NCBI GenBank assembly: GCA_041166745.1
Contig: JBEEGH010000028.1
Location: 351,331 to 415,330, forward strand
Length of the DNA: 64,000 bases
Source: DASUCS01 sp041166745
GTDB lineage: Bacteria; Actinomycetota; Acidimicrobiia; Acidimicrobiales; JACDCH01
Reading direction: 5' to 3'
Shown here: piece by piece, positions 49,453-58,080 of the stretch
Numbering within the stretch: the stretch's first letter is position 1
Layout: every line of letters begins with the position of its first letter
The notes under the pieces: model-generated
Told to the model about the DNA's origin: nothing
Databases searched by the model: none
What the model saw: the letters and a program-made list of their open reading frames with translations, nothing else
Made by a program: the position numbers and the translations under genes

Positions 49453-50085
49453 AATCCACTCATCTTTGCGAATCGACAGGACGCCGGCCGCCAACTGGCG
49501 GCAGCGCTGGGCGATCTGGCCGGCGTCTCCGGCGTTCTCGTGCTCGGGTTGCCCCGGGGCGGCGTACCCGTGGCCCACGAGGTCGCCGAGGCGATCGGGG
49601 CGCCCCTCGACGTGTTCGTCGTGCGCAAGCTCGGCGCCCCCCACCAGCCCGAGTTGGCGCTCGGTGCCGTCGCCAGCGGGGGCATCATCGTGTTGAACGA
49701 CGAGATCGTTCGTCAGCTCGGCGTCGATCGCACGCAGCTCGACTCGATCGTCGCCAGCGAGCGCGCGGTCGTCAGCGAGCGCGACGGCGCCTACCGCGGC
49801 GACCGGCCGGCTCTCGCCGTCGAAGGACGAACCGTCGTCGTCGTCGACGACGGTTTGGCGACGGGCGCGACGATGCGAGTCGCCCTCGCCGCGTTGCGCG
49901 CCCAGAACGCGGGCGCGCTCGTGGCTGCCGCACCGGTGGCGCCACCGGAGGTCGTCGCCATGCTGGAAGACGAGGCCGACCGCGTCGTCGTGCTCGCGGC
50001 GCCGGAACGCTTCATCGCGGTGGGAGCGTGGTACCGCGACTTCCGTCAGGTCACCGACGACGAGGTCAGGAGCCTGGTTCGCTGA
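49432..50085 (+). CDS. phosphoribosyltransferase family protein
   Basis: A 217-residue type I PRTase-fold protein. It has FANRQDAGRQLAAAL, VLGLPRGGVPVAHEVAEAIG, VRKLGAPHQPELALGAVASG and the PRPP loop VVVVDDGLATGATMRVA. This is the group of predicted phosphoribosyltransferases often fused to or near alpha/beta hydrolases; the reaction is not established. The start is uncertain: TTG at 49432 is the last in-frame conventional start before the domain and would overlap the 5' end of the divergent MazG gene by 21 bases. The stop region overlaps the convergent dehydratase by 20 bases. Confidence 0.8.
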   Translation: MELSEVHNPLIFANRQDAGRQLAAALGDLAGVSGVLVLGLPRGGVPVAHEVAEAIGAPLDVFVVRKLGAPHQPELALGAVASGGIIVLNDEIVRQLGVDRTQLDSIVASERAVVSERDGAYRGDRPALAVEGRTVVVVDDGLATGATMRVALAALRAQNAGALVAAAPVAPPEVVAMLEDEADRVVVLAAPERFIAVGAWYRDFRQVTDDEVRSLVR

Positions 50086-51031
50086 GCAACGCAGCCAGCA
50101 ATTTCGGCGCGATGTTGCGGCCGGTGAGCAACACCGCGGTCGGACCGCCGTCGTTCGTCACGTAACCCTGCAGCAACGCGGCCACGCCCACTGCACCGGA
50201 TCCCTCCACGACGAGCCCGTGCTCGCGGACGAGGAACCTGATGGCATCGCCGATCTCCTCCTCGGTGACGGTGACGATGTCAGCGACATGTCGACGGACG
50301 AGATCGATCGTCACTGAGCCGGCTTCGATGTTGCCGGCCAGCCCGTCCGCCAGCGTGGGGTGCACGACGATCGGCGACGCTCCATCGTCGTCGAGGGCGG
50401 ACAGGATCGCCGGCGACGCGGCGGCTTGGACGCCGATCACACGCACCCCTGGACGCAGCGTGGCGGCCAGCCCGACGCCGGAGATCAGACCACCGCCGCC
50501 GATCGGTACCACGATCGTGCGCAGCCCGGGAACCTGGTCGAACAACTCGAGGACGACGGATCCTTGGCCGGCGATCGTGTCGGGATCGTTGTACGGGGAA
50601 ACAAACGCTGCACCCTCATCGGCGAGACCGACCGCGTACGCCTCGGCCTCGTCGTAGCTCGTGCCTTTGGGCACGAGTGTCACGTCGAAGCGGGCCAGCG
50701 CGGCGAGCTTCGCGGGTGAAGCGTTCTCGGGCACGACCACGGTTGCGGTCGCGCCGTACGCCGTCGCCGCGTACGCGACACCGAGGCCGTGATTTCCCGC
50801 CGACGCCGTGACGAGAGGTGTCTCGGGGTCCAAGGCCACGGCTCGAGCCACCGCCACCAACGCGCCGCGCACCTTGAACGAGCCTGTGGGCTGCAACGTC
50901 TCGAGCTTGAGGACCACATCGGCCCCGAGCACCGGGCTCGAAAGAACCGGTGTCGGGGCCAAGTGGTGTGCGAGGACGTCGCGTGCCGCGACTACATCAT
51001 CAGCGGTTGGTGTTCGAACGGTACGCACCAA
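50066..51031 (-). CDS. threonine/serine dehydratase-like PLP enzyme
   Basis: A 321-residue fold-type II PLP enzyme. The PLP lysine lies in LQPTGSFKVRGAL. ASAGNHGLGVAYAA is the substrate loop, and VVPIGGGGLISGVGLAA is the phosphate-binding tetraglycine loop. It lacks the C-terminal regulatory ACT-like domain of biosynthetic IlvA, so it may be a catabolic dehydratase or serine racemase. ATG at 51031. The upstream small membrane protein gene, 16 bases away on the same strand, may be co-transcribed. Confidence 0.9.
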   Translation of the reverse strand: MVRTVRTPTADDVVAARDVLAHHLAPTPVLSSPVLGADVVLKLETLQPTGSFKVRGALVAVARAVALDPETPLVTASAGNHGLGVAYAATAYGATATVVVPENASPAKLAALARFDVTLVPKGTSYDEAEAYAVGLADEGAAFVSPYNDPDTIAGQGSVVLELFDQVPGLRTIVVPIGGGGLISGVGLAATLRPGVRVIGVQAAASPAILSALDDDGASPIVVHPTLADGLAGNIEAGSVTIDLVRRHVADIVTVTEEEIGDAIRFLVREHGLVVEGSGAVGVAALLQGYVTNDGGPTAVLLTGRNIAPKLLAALLSEPGS

Positions 51032-51047
51032 CCGCCATTGTCACCGA

Positions 51048-51425
51048 TCAGAACGTCGTCACGTGATCGCGATCGCGATCTCGCTCTCGCAGATCGACCG
51101 GCGCACGATCGCCGTCGTGGTCGTCGGTGGTGCGATGTTGCGCAGCGTGCTCGTTCTCGAGGGCAGCGATGTGACGCTCGCGGTGCTCGTCGGCTTCCCT
51201 GGCCTCGAGGCGACGACGCCGGCGGCGCACGAGGCCATCACGCATCAGCATGAGCCCGAGCGCACCGGTCAGACCGGTGACCACCCCAGCTACGAACACT
51301 GCCGAGGCAGAGGTGGTGAACACTTGATTGAAGGCATCGACATCGATGGAGAAGTAGTTCTCGATCGCGAGGTCGAGACCGAAGGCGGCGGCCGCAGCAA
51401 GCAGCACGAAACCGATGAGCACCAT
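51048..51425 (-). CDS. small membrane protein with charged tail
   Basis: A 125-residue protein. Two hydrophobic segments, IGFVLLAAAAAFGLDLAI (about 4-21) and AVFVAGVVTGLTGALGLMLM (about 38-57), are joined by a short outside loop (ENYFSIDVDAFNQVF). The cytoplasmic C-terminal half is extremely charged: a run of Arg (LVRRRRRRLEA), then mixed Glu/His/Asp/Arg ending in DRDRDHVTTF. ATG at 51425 has an AGGGAG ribosome-binding site; the 12-residue extension upstream is unlikely. The layout is reminiscent of LapA/DUF1049 proteins, but I am not sure. The function is unknown. Confidence 0.65.
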   Translation of the reverse strand: MVLIGFVLLAAAAAFGLDLAIENYFSIDVDAFNQVFTTSASAVFVAGVVTGLTGALGLMLMRDGLVRRRRRRLEAREADEHRERHIAALENEHAAQHRTTDDHDGDRAPVDLRERDRDRDHVTTF

Positions 51426-51677
51426 GTGTGGTTCTCCCTGATTGTGCGCCCGCACCTCCACGGGGTACCCGATCGGGCTGTGACCGATGCCTCATCTAAG
51501 GGTCATTCCCGATAGCGGCTACACCGTACAAAGCGGATGATTCCGACATGGGTCGAGGAGATGCACTGGCGGTCCCTGTGCCGGGCATCTGGGTGTGGTG
51601 GCCCCGAATCACGCGCCAACTGGTCTTCTTCGGGCCCCGTGAGCCCTCGCCCGAGCGGGGTCGTGTAGACAGCGCGG

Positions 51678-52784
51678 GTGACGTCAGCAGCGACGGCGAC
51701 CGCCCTCGTGCTCGAAGCGCCTCGCCGACTCGTACCGCACGAGCTCTCGCTACCGGCGATCGGAGACGATGACGGCCTGTTGCGCGTCGAAGCCTGCGGG
51801 TTGTGCGGCACCGATCACGAGCAATACACCGGCCACCTGCCGGCGGGCTTCGCGTTCATCCCAGGGCACGAGGCGGTGGGCATCATCGAGGCCGTCGGTG
51901 ACCGCGCGGGGGAGCGATGGGGCGTGCAGGTCGGCGACCGGGTCGCGGTGGAGGTCTTCCAGTCGTGCCGCCTCTGCGATGAGTGTCTTGCTGGGCGCTA
52001 CAGGCGTTGCATCCGTCACGGCATGGGTGACATGTACGGCTTCGTCGACGTAGCGAAACCGCCGGGACTCTGGGGTGGCTACGCGCAGCATCAGTACCTG
52101 GGGCCGGACACGATGTTGCTGCCGCTTCCGTCTGCACTGGCACCGGAGATCGCCACCCTGTTCAATCCGCTCGGTGCGGGCATCCGTTGGACGACGACTG
52201 TCGGTGGCGCGACGAAGGGCGATGTCGTCGTGGTTCTCGGTCCGGGAATTCGCGGACTGTCGGCGTGCGTAGCCGCGAAGGAGGCGGGAGCGGAGTTCGT
52301 CGCCATCACCGGGGTCGGTCCTCGGGACGCCGGTCGCCTCGCGCTGGCCGCACAGTTCGGCGCCGATCTTGCGATCGACGTTGCCGCGGTCGACAACCCG
52401 GCGAAGGCTTTGCGGGCGGCAACAGGCGGACGGCTCGCCGATGTCGTCGTCGACGTCACTGCCAAGGCGCCCGCCGCGCTCGCGCAGGCAGTCGCGCTGG
52501 CTCGACCGGGTGGCACGGTCGTGCTCGCCGGCACTCGCGGCAGCCCCGAGACTCCCGGCTTCTGGCCCGATCACGTCGTCTACAAGGAGTTGCACCTCGT
52601 CGGCGCGCTCGGGGTCGACGTGACCGCGTATCGCGCGGCGATCGAGGTGCTCGTGTCGCGACGCTGGCCCTTCGACGATCTGCCCCGACAGTGCGTGGGT
52701 TTCGGCGACGCCGAGATGCTGTTGCAGGCGATGGCCGGCGAGAGCGAGGCCGAAGCCCCCGTCCATGCCGTCCTCGTGCCCTGA
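51678..52784 (+). CDS. zinc-dependent alcohol dehydrogenase family protein
   Basis: A 368-residue medium-chain dehydrogenase. The catalytic zinc ligands are Cys in EACGLCGTDHEQY and His-Glu in IPGHEAVGII. The structural zinc site is complete (CRLCDECLAGRYRRC). The Rossmann loop is VVVLGPGIRGLSACVAAKEA, with a Gly pattern slightly different from GxGxxG. It oxidises an alcohol or polyol with NAD(P). GTG at 51678. It is preceded by about 250 bases of divergent intergenic sequence that must hold its promoter. The substrate cannot be deduced. Confidence 0.9.
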   Translation: MTSAATATALVLEAPRRLVPHELSLPAIGDDDGLLRVEACGLCGTDHEQYTGHLPAGFAFIPGHEAVGIIEAVGDRAGERWGVQVGDRVAVEVFQSCRLCDECLAGRYRRCIRHGMGDMYGFVDVAKPPGLWGGYAQHQYLGPDTMLLPLPSALAPEIATLFNPLGAGIRWTTTVGGATKGDVVVVLGPGIRGLSACVAAKEAGAEFVAITGVGPRDAGRLALAAQFGADLAIDVAAVDNPAKALRAATGGRLADVVVDVTAKAPAALAQAVALARPGGTVVLAGTRGSPETPGFWPDHVVYKELHLVGALGVDVTAYRAAIEVLVSRRWPFDDLPRQCVGFGDAEMLLQAMAGESEAEAPVHAVLVP

Positions 52785-52787
52785 AAG

Positions 52788-52799
52788 CCTCCGGAGGCG
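52788..52799. terminator. short palindrome between convergent genes
   Basis: GCCTCCGGAGGC is a perfect 12-base palindrome in the 28-base gap between the alcohol dehydrogenase and carboxyltransferase stops. Its stem is only four to six base pairs, so a terminator role is tentative. Confidence 0.35.
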
Positions 52800-52812
52800 G
52801 TTCGGAGCGGGT

Positions 52813-54630
52813 TCACCACGTGTCGATGAAGGGGCGCTTCTTTCCCTCTCGATGAGGGAGGGGTGGACTGGCGCGTAGAGCGTTGACGATGCGCCGCCGC
52901 GAGTCGACAGGATCGATCACGTCGTCGATCTCGAAGTACGTCGCGGTGTTCAGTGCCTTGCCCGCTTCGTAGGCCCGCGCGACGAGACGTTGGTATTCAA
53001 CCTCACGGGCTTCCGGGTCCTCGATGGCATCGAGCTCGCGCCGATACCCGAGCTGCACCGCGCCTTCGAGACCCATACCGCCGAACTCGCCGGTCGGCCA
53101 CGCGACGGTGAACACGGGTGCGCGGAAGCTGCCACCGGCCATCGACTGCGCGCCGAGCCCGTAGCCCTTGCGCAGGATGATCGTGAAGAACGGCACGGTC
53201 ATGCTCGCGGCGACGACGAACATGCGGCTGAAGTGACGTACCTGCGCCGTCTTCTCGGCCTCCGGACCGACCATGAACCCGGGCGTGTCGCAGAGGAACA
53301 AGATCGGGAGATCGAAGGCATCGCAGAGCTGCATGAATCGTGCGGCCTTGTCGGCGCCCTCGCTGTCGATGGCGCCTCCGAGGTGCACCGGGTTGTTGGC
53401 GATGATGCCGAGCGGTCGCCCTTCGATGCGCACCAACGCGGTCACGATCCCGACCCCGAACTGCGGCCGCAGCTCGAGCACCGACTCTGTGTCGCACAGC
53501 GTGTCGATCACGGCGTGCACGTCGTACACGCGCAAACGGTTCTCGGGGATGACCGAACGAAGCCGCCGTTGGTCGGCACACTCCCATTCCGATGTCGGTC
53601 CTTGAAAGTACGAGAGGTACTGCTTCGCGACGCGCACCGCCTCAACGTCGTCGGCGACGGTCACGTCGACGACACCGTTTGGCGCCTGCACCGAGATCGG
53701 GCCGACGTCTTCGGGCGCGTACACGCCGAGGCCGCCGCCTTCGATCATCGCCGGTCCACCCATGCCGATGTTCGAGCCCTCGGTCGCGATGATCACGTCG
53801 CAGCAACCGAGCAGGGCAGCGTTGCCGGCGAAACATCGTCCCGACACGATGCCGACGAGGGGCACCAGGCCGCTGAGCCCCGCGAACAGGGCAAACGCCA
53901 TGCACTCGAGCCCGGAGACACCTGAGTGATCCGTGTCACCAGGACGGCCGCCGCCGCCTTCGGCGAAGAGCACGACCGGTAGCCGCAACCGCTCGACGAG
54001 CTCGAACAGCCGGTCTTTCTTGGCGTGGTTGCGGTGGCCCTGGGTGCCTGCGAGCACGGTGTAGTCGTAGGACACCACCGCGCAACGGCCCCCGTTGACC
54101 CGCCCGATACCGCCGACCAGCCCGTCGGCCGGCGTCTGCTCGATCAGCTCCTGCACCGATCGTCGCGATCGTTGCGCAGCGATCACGAGGGAGCCGTACT
54201 CCTCGAAGCTGTCGGGGTCGCACAGATCGGCGAGGTTCTCGCGGGCCGTGCGCAATCCCACCTTGCGTCGGCGCTCGACGGCCGCGGGCCGCGATTCGTC
54301 ACGGGTCAGCGACTGACGACGCAGCACCTCGGAGAGATCGGGGCGGATCGCGTCGAGATCGACGTCGGCCGCCGTCACCTTCACCTTCGCGTCGGCGAGC
54401 CCTGCTTCGACGACGATCAACGCGTCGCCCGGGTACACCGTCGCGCCGACGATGGCATTGATCGTGCGCACCGTGCCGGCGCTGTCCGCGGTGATGACGT
54501 GCTCCATCTTCATCGCCTCGATCACGAGCAGCGGCGTGCCGGCCTGAACGGCGTCGCCCTCGGCCGCCGAAACAGAGACGATCGTCCCCTGCATAGGCGC
54601 TTCGATCGTGCGCGTCGATTCTTCGCTCAT
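52813..54630 (-). CDS. biotinyl-carboxyltransferase fusion protein
   Basis: A 605-residue protein with two parts of an acyl-CoA carboxylase. Residues 5-80 form a biotinyl domain with the biotinylated K41 in VIEAMKMEHVITADS. From about residue 95 a complete carboxyltransferase follows: ARENLADLCDPDSFEEYGSL, VVSYDYTVLAGTQGHRNHAK, VSGRCFAGNAALLGCCDVI, and in the second half LCDTPGFMVGPEAEKTAQVR and RKGYGLGAQSMAGGS. Most actinobacterial carboxylases instead fuse biotin carrier to biotin carboxylase. No biotin carboxylase domain is here, so it must borrow one or act as a transcarboxylase or decarboxylase. ATG 54630 overlaps the upstream stop as ATGA. Confidence 0.87.
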   Translation of the reverse strand: MSEESTRTIEAPMQGTIVSVSAAEGDAVQAGTPLLVIEAMKMEHVITADSAGTVRTINAIVGATVYPGDALIVVEAGLADAKVKVTAADVDLDAIRPDLSEVLRRQSLTRDESRPAAVERRRKVGLRTARENLADLCDPDSFEEYGSLVIAAQRSRRSVQELIEQTPADGLVGGIGRVNGGRCAVVSYDYTVLAGTQGHRNHAKKDRLFELVERLRLPVVLFAEGGGGRPGDTDHSGVSGLECMAFALFAGLSGLVPLVGIVSGRCFAGNAALLGCCDVIIATEGSNIGMGGPAMIEGGGLGVYAPEDVGPISVQAPNGVVDVTVADDVEAVRVAKQYLSYFQGPTSEWECADQRRLRSVIPENRLRVYDVHAVIDTLCDTESVLELRPQFGVGIVTALVRIEGRPLGIIANNPVHLGGAIDSEGADKAARFMQLCDAFDLPILFLCDTPGFMVGPEAEKTAQVRHFSRMFVVAASMTVPFFTIILRKGYGLGAQSMAGGSFRAPVFTVAWPTGEFGGMGLEGAVQLGYRRELDAIEDPEAREVEYQRLVARAYEAGKALNTATYFEIDDVIDPVDSRRRIVNALRASPPLPHREGKKRPFIDTW

Positions 54631-55508
54631 GACCCCAAGGCGGCCGCGGCCTCGACCAGCGTGGCAGCATCGTCCGCGGCGCGCCGCAGCCCATCGCGAT
54701 CGATGCCGAAGACGACCAGGATCACGCGATCGACGCCCAAGTCTGCGTAGCGCTTCATCGCATCAGCGTCGACGGGGTTGAAGTAGGGGCACACGCTGAC
54801 CTCGATGTCGGCGCGCGTGCGTCCTTCCACGGCGAGAGCCGTGTCGAGCCGCTGCAAGGCCTCTGGCACCTGATCGGGCAGGCGGTTGAAGCCGAACCAT
54901 CCCTGGCCCAGCCGAGCGGCGCGGCGCAACGCGCCGTCGCTTTCACCGCCGACATGGATCGGCGGATGTGGCCGCTGCACGGGCTTGGGGTACATGCGGC
55001 ACTCGGGCAGTTGGTAGTACGTGCCGTCGAACGACGACGGATCCTCCGTCCACAGCGCCTTCATCACCGCGAGGTGCTCGTCCGACCGTGCTCCCCGGTG
55101 ATCGAACGGCATGGCCACCGCCTCGAATTCCTCGCGCAGCCATCCGATCCCGACACCGAAGTCGACCCGGCCGCCGGACAGCACGTCGACATCCGCCACC
55201 TGCTTCGCCGTGTAGACGGGATTGCGTTGCCCGACGAGGCAGATTCCCGTGCCGAGCCGCAACGTCGACGTCGTCGCGGCAACGTAGGCCAACGCGGTCA
55301 TCGGCTCGAGCAGACCCGAGTCGCCGCCTCCGGGAAAGCGGCCGCTGTCCGCGTATGGATACTGGCTCTCGTAGTCGTCGAACAGAACGACGTGCTCGGC
55401 TACCCAAAGTGACTCGAAACCGCGCTCTTCGAGCGTGGGCCCCAGCGCACTCGCGAACTCCGGGTTGGCGTTGAGTGTGCCGACAGGAACGAATGCACCG
55501 ACCTTCAT
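54627..55508 (-). CDS. LLM-class (F420-type) oxidoreductase
   Basis: A 293-residue luciferase-like TIM-barrel enzyme. It begins VGAFVPVGTLNANPEFASAL, then ERGFESLWVAEHVV, a LRLGTGICLVGQRNPVYTAK segment and LSGGRVDFGVGIGWLREEFE, all typical of F420-dependent members. PHPPIHVGGESDGALRRAAR follows. The family transfers hydride between reduced flavin or F420 and diverse substrates. The ATG at 55508 is supported by the family N-terminus; the long upstream frame is a shadow of the protease gene. It is coupled to the biotinyl-carboxyltransferase gene by a four-base overlap, which suggests a shared catabolic route. Confidence 0.88.
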   Translation of the reverse strand: MKVGAFVPVGTLNANPEFASALGPTLEERGFESLWVAEHVVLFDDYESQYPYADSGRFPGGGDSGLLEPMTALAYVAATTSTLRLGTGICLVGQRNPVYTAKQVADVDVLSGGRVDFGVGIGWLREEFEAVAMPFDHRGARSDEHLAVMKALWTEDPSSFDGTYYQLPECRMYPKPVQRPHPPIHVGGESDGALRRAARLGQGWFGFNRLPDQVPEALQRLDTALAVEGRTRADIEVSVCPYFNPVDADAMKRYADLGVDRVILVVFGIDRDGLRRAADDAATLVEAAAALGS

Positions 55509-55530
55509 AGGCCGGTACTCTCGCACGCAG

Positions 55531-58071
55531 ATGGCAAGGCGCGGACGAACGGCGGCGTTCGCGGCTCTGCTCCTGGTCGCAGGGGTAGCGGTCGCGACTC
55601 CTGTTCGCGCCGCGCCCGGGGTGCCGAGTTCGTGGCCCTCCCGGCCGGCGTCCTTCGCACACCCGAAGCTCTCGTCGGCGCTGGACCCTGCGAGCCGCGG
55701 TGATCTGCAAGCGCACGCGGCGCCGTCGGCGTCCGCCCCGGAGGGAACGGTCCTCGTGCAGGTCAAGGGACCGGACGTCGCAGGGGTGCGTGCCGCGGTC
55801 GAAGCGGTTGGTGGCGAAGTGCGTATCAGTAGCGCTTCGTCGGTGGTCGCGAATGTCGCACCTGACCGGTTGGGAACTCTGGCCGACGACGGACGGGTGA
55901 CGTTCGTGGTGCCACCCGAGAAGCTTCGGCCCGATGTCATCTCCGAGGGCGTCGACAACGTCGGAACCAACCGCCTGGGCGCCACGGGCGCAAAGGCGTG
56001 GCAGGACGCCGGGCGAGACGGCACGAACGTGAAGGTCGCGATCGTCGACGTCGGCTTCGACAAGTACGACACCGAGAGCCTCGCCGGACGCCTTCCGCCC
56101 CTTGCGAACCTGACCACCGCCAACTTCTGCGGCCCCACCATCGCCAGCTTCAAAGGCGGCGGCCCGAACGGTACCGACCCGCCGATCGACCACGGCACGG
56201 CGGTTGCCGAGATCGTGCACCAGATGGCACCGAACGCGACCGTGTACCTGGTCTGCGTGTACTCGGACGACGACATGACGAGTGCCGCGCAGTACCTCGC
56301 CCGATCTGACATCGACGTGAAGATCGTGAACGCGTCGATCGGGGATGTCATCGGCGGTCGCGGCGACGGCACCGGTGGCACCGGTACACCGGCGGTCGCG
56401 GTCGCGATCGGCCGGCAAGCCGGGCAGTTGTGGTCGGTATCCGCCGGTAACGAGGCGTTGGGCCACTTCCAGTTCAACGCGTTCGACAAAGACAATGACG
56501 GAGCAGTGGAGTTCTTCCCGGGCAATCCCGTCGTCGGACCGGACGGCACCGAGACCTTTTCGTTCACGCTCGGCCCGAACGCGATCTCCGACGTCGCGAT
56601 GAAGTTCGATCAATGGCCGACGTCGAGCCAGACCTTCGACTTGTGCTTCTACAAGGACGCGATCTCGCAAGGCAACCTCCTCGGATGTCGGCTCGGATCG
56701 CCAAATGATCGGCCTGCGCTGCGAGCGCCATTCCAGAACGACAGTTCCACGCACACCTACTTCATGGTGATCTTCCGTCACGACGCCTCCGTCACCATCA
56801 ACCCGCGGGTCGACATCTACTTCCAGGGACAGGAGCAGAACCTGCAAGCCGTGCGGGCCGACGGCAGCCTGAGCGAGCCGGCGACGTCCGGGTTCGTGAT
56901 GGCGGTGGGCGCGCACTGCTACGCCAACGGTGCCTTGGAGCCGTTCAGCAGTCAGGGCCCGACGATCGACGGCCGCACCAAGCCCGACATCAGTGCCCCG
57001 GACGGCGTCAGCAACGACGTGTTCAGCGGGGTCCTCCCGGGATACTGCAACAACCATCCGGGCTTCTACGGCACGTCCGCGAGCGCGCCGCACGCGACCG
57101 GCGCCGCCGCGCTGGTCAAACAGGCAGCGCCCAATGCGACGGCCGAGCAAATCCAAGATCTGCTGATGCAGCGCGGCGTCGATGCAGGAGCGTTCGGCGC
57201 CGACAACCTCTACGGACGCGGACGGCTCAATTTGGGTTCGCCTTCGTTCTTGAAGAGCGTGCAGAGCGGACCGGGCGCGGCGTCTCCGTTGCCTGGTCGG
57301 TCCGATGTGTTCGTGAAGGGTGACGACGGCGCGTTGTGGACCCGAAGCATCACGGCGTCGGGGAAGACCGCGTGGGTGAGCCTGGGCGGGCAGATCACGT
57401 CAGATCCCGATGTCGCGGCGTGGGGCGGCGGACGCATGGATGTGTTCGCGCGCGGCTCGGACAACGCGCTGTGGCACCGGTGGACGAACGACGGCGCGAC
57501 GTGGGGGCCGTGGGAGTCGCTCGGGGGCGGCCTGACGGCAGGCCCGACCGCGGTGTCATGGTCTGGCAACCGGATCGATGTCTTCGTACGCGGTACGGAC
57601 AACGGCCTCTGGACGAAGTTCTACAACGGTGCGTCGTGGTCGAGCTTCATCCCGCTCGGAGGCGTTCTCACCGGCGACCCCGATGTCGCATCGTGGGGGC
57701 CGAACCGTCTCGACGTGTTCGTTCGCGGTACGGACAACGGCCTGTGGCACAAGTGGTGGGACGGTGCGGGCTGGTCGAGCTTCGAAGGCTTCGGCGGCGT
57801 GCTGAACGCCGGGCCTGGTGCGGCGTCGTGGGGATTCAACCGGATCGACGTCGCGGTGCGGGGTAGCGACAACCAGATGTACGTGAAGTCGTGGAACGGA
57901 TCCTCGTGGTCATCGTTCGTTCCTCGCGGCGGGATCCTGGCCTCGGCCGTGGATCTCGCGGCGCCTGGGGTCGGACGACTCGAAGCGTTCACCGAAGGCA
58001 CCGATTTCACGATCTATCGACAGGCGTTTCTCGGTGGATGGGGCGGCTGGGCTTCCATCGGCCCACCATGA
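55531..58071 (+). CDS. secreted subtilase with six lectin-like C-terminal repeats
   Basis: An 846-residue exported protease. The signal peptide (TAAFAALLLVAGVAVATPVR, cleavage near VRA-AP) is followed by a pro-region to about 140. S8 residues are D173 (AIVDVGFDK), H221 (IDHGTAVAEIV) and S516 (YGTSASAPHATG); LWSVSAGNE carries the oxyanion Asn. A beta-sandwich insert of about 120 residues (TFSFTLGPNAISD, TFDLCFYKDA) sits between His and Ser blocks. From about residue 590 six repeats of about 45 residues occur, each like RxDVFVRGTDNGLWHKW followed by WSSF.LGG.L and DVASWG. These match PLL/DUF346-type beta-propeller lectin blades that bind fucose or related sugars. ATG at 55531 is divergent from the LLM gene by 22 bases. 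Confidence 0.88.
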   Translation: MARRGRTAAFAALLLVAGVAVATPVRAAPGVPSSWPSRPASFAHPKLSSALDPASRGDLQAHAAPSASAPEGTVLVQVKGPDVAGVRAAVEAVGGEVRISSASSVVANVAPDRLGTLADDGRVTFVVPPEKLRPDVISEGVDNVGTNRLGATGAKAWQDAGRDGTNVKVAIVDVGFDKYDTESLAGRLPPLANLTTANFCGPTIASFKGGGPNGTDPPIDHGTAVAEIVHQMAPNATVYLVCVYSDDDMTSAAQYLARSDIDVKIVNASIGDVIGGRGDGTGGTGTPAVAVAIGRQAGQLWSVSAGNEALGHFQFNAFDKDNDGAVEFFPGNPVVGPDGTETFSFTLGPNAISDVAMKFDQWPTSSQTFDLCFYKDAISQGNLLGCRLGSPNDRPALRAPFQNDSSTHTYFMVIFRHDASVTINPRVDIYFQGQEQNLQAVRADGSLSEPATSGFVMAVGAHCYANGALEPFSSQGPTIDGRTKPDISAPDGVSNDVFSGVLPGYCNNHPGFYGTSASAPHATGAAALVKQAAPNATAEQIQDLLMQRGVDAGAFGADNLYGRGRLNLGSPSFLKSVQSGPGAASPLPGRSDVFVKGDDGALWTRSITASGKTAWVSLGGQITSDPDVAAWGGGRMDVFARGSDNALWHRWTNDGATWGPWESLGGGLTAGPTAVSWSGNRIDVFVRGTDNGLWTKFYNGASWSSFIPLGGVLTGDPDVASWGPNRLDVFVRGTDNGLWHKWWDGAGWSSFEGFGGVLNAGPGAASWGFNRIDVAVRGSDNQMYVKSWNGSSWSSFVPRGGILASAVDLAAPGVGRLEAFTEGTDFTIYRQAFLGGWGGWASIGPP

Positions 58072-58080
58072 CCGTCTGAA

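Noticed and set aside
51548..51772. 74-codon frame upstream of the alcohol dehydrogenase
   Set aside because: It overlaps the dehydrogenase start in another frame and ends in an Arg/Ser-rich shadow; no ribosome-binding site of quality.
54943..57156. 737-codon minus-strand open frame
   Set aside because: Antisense to the second subtilase and partly in another frame of the LLM gene; no motif.
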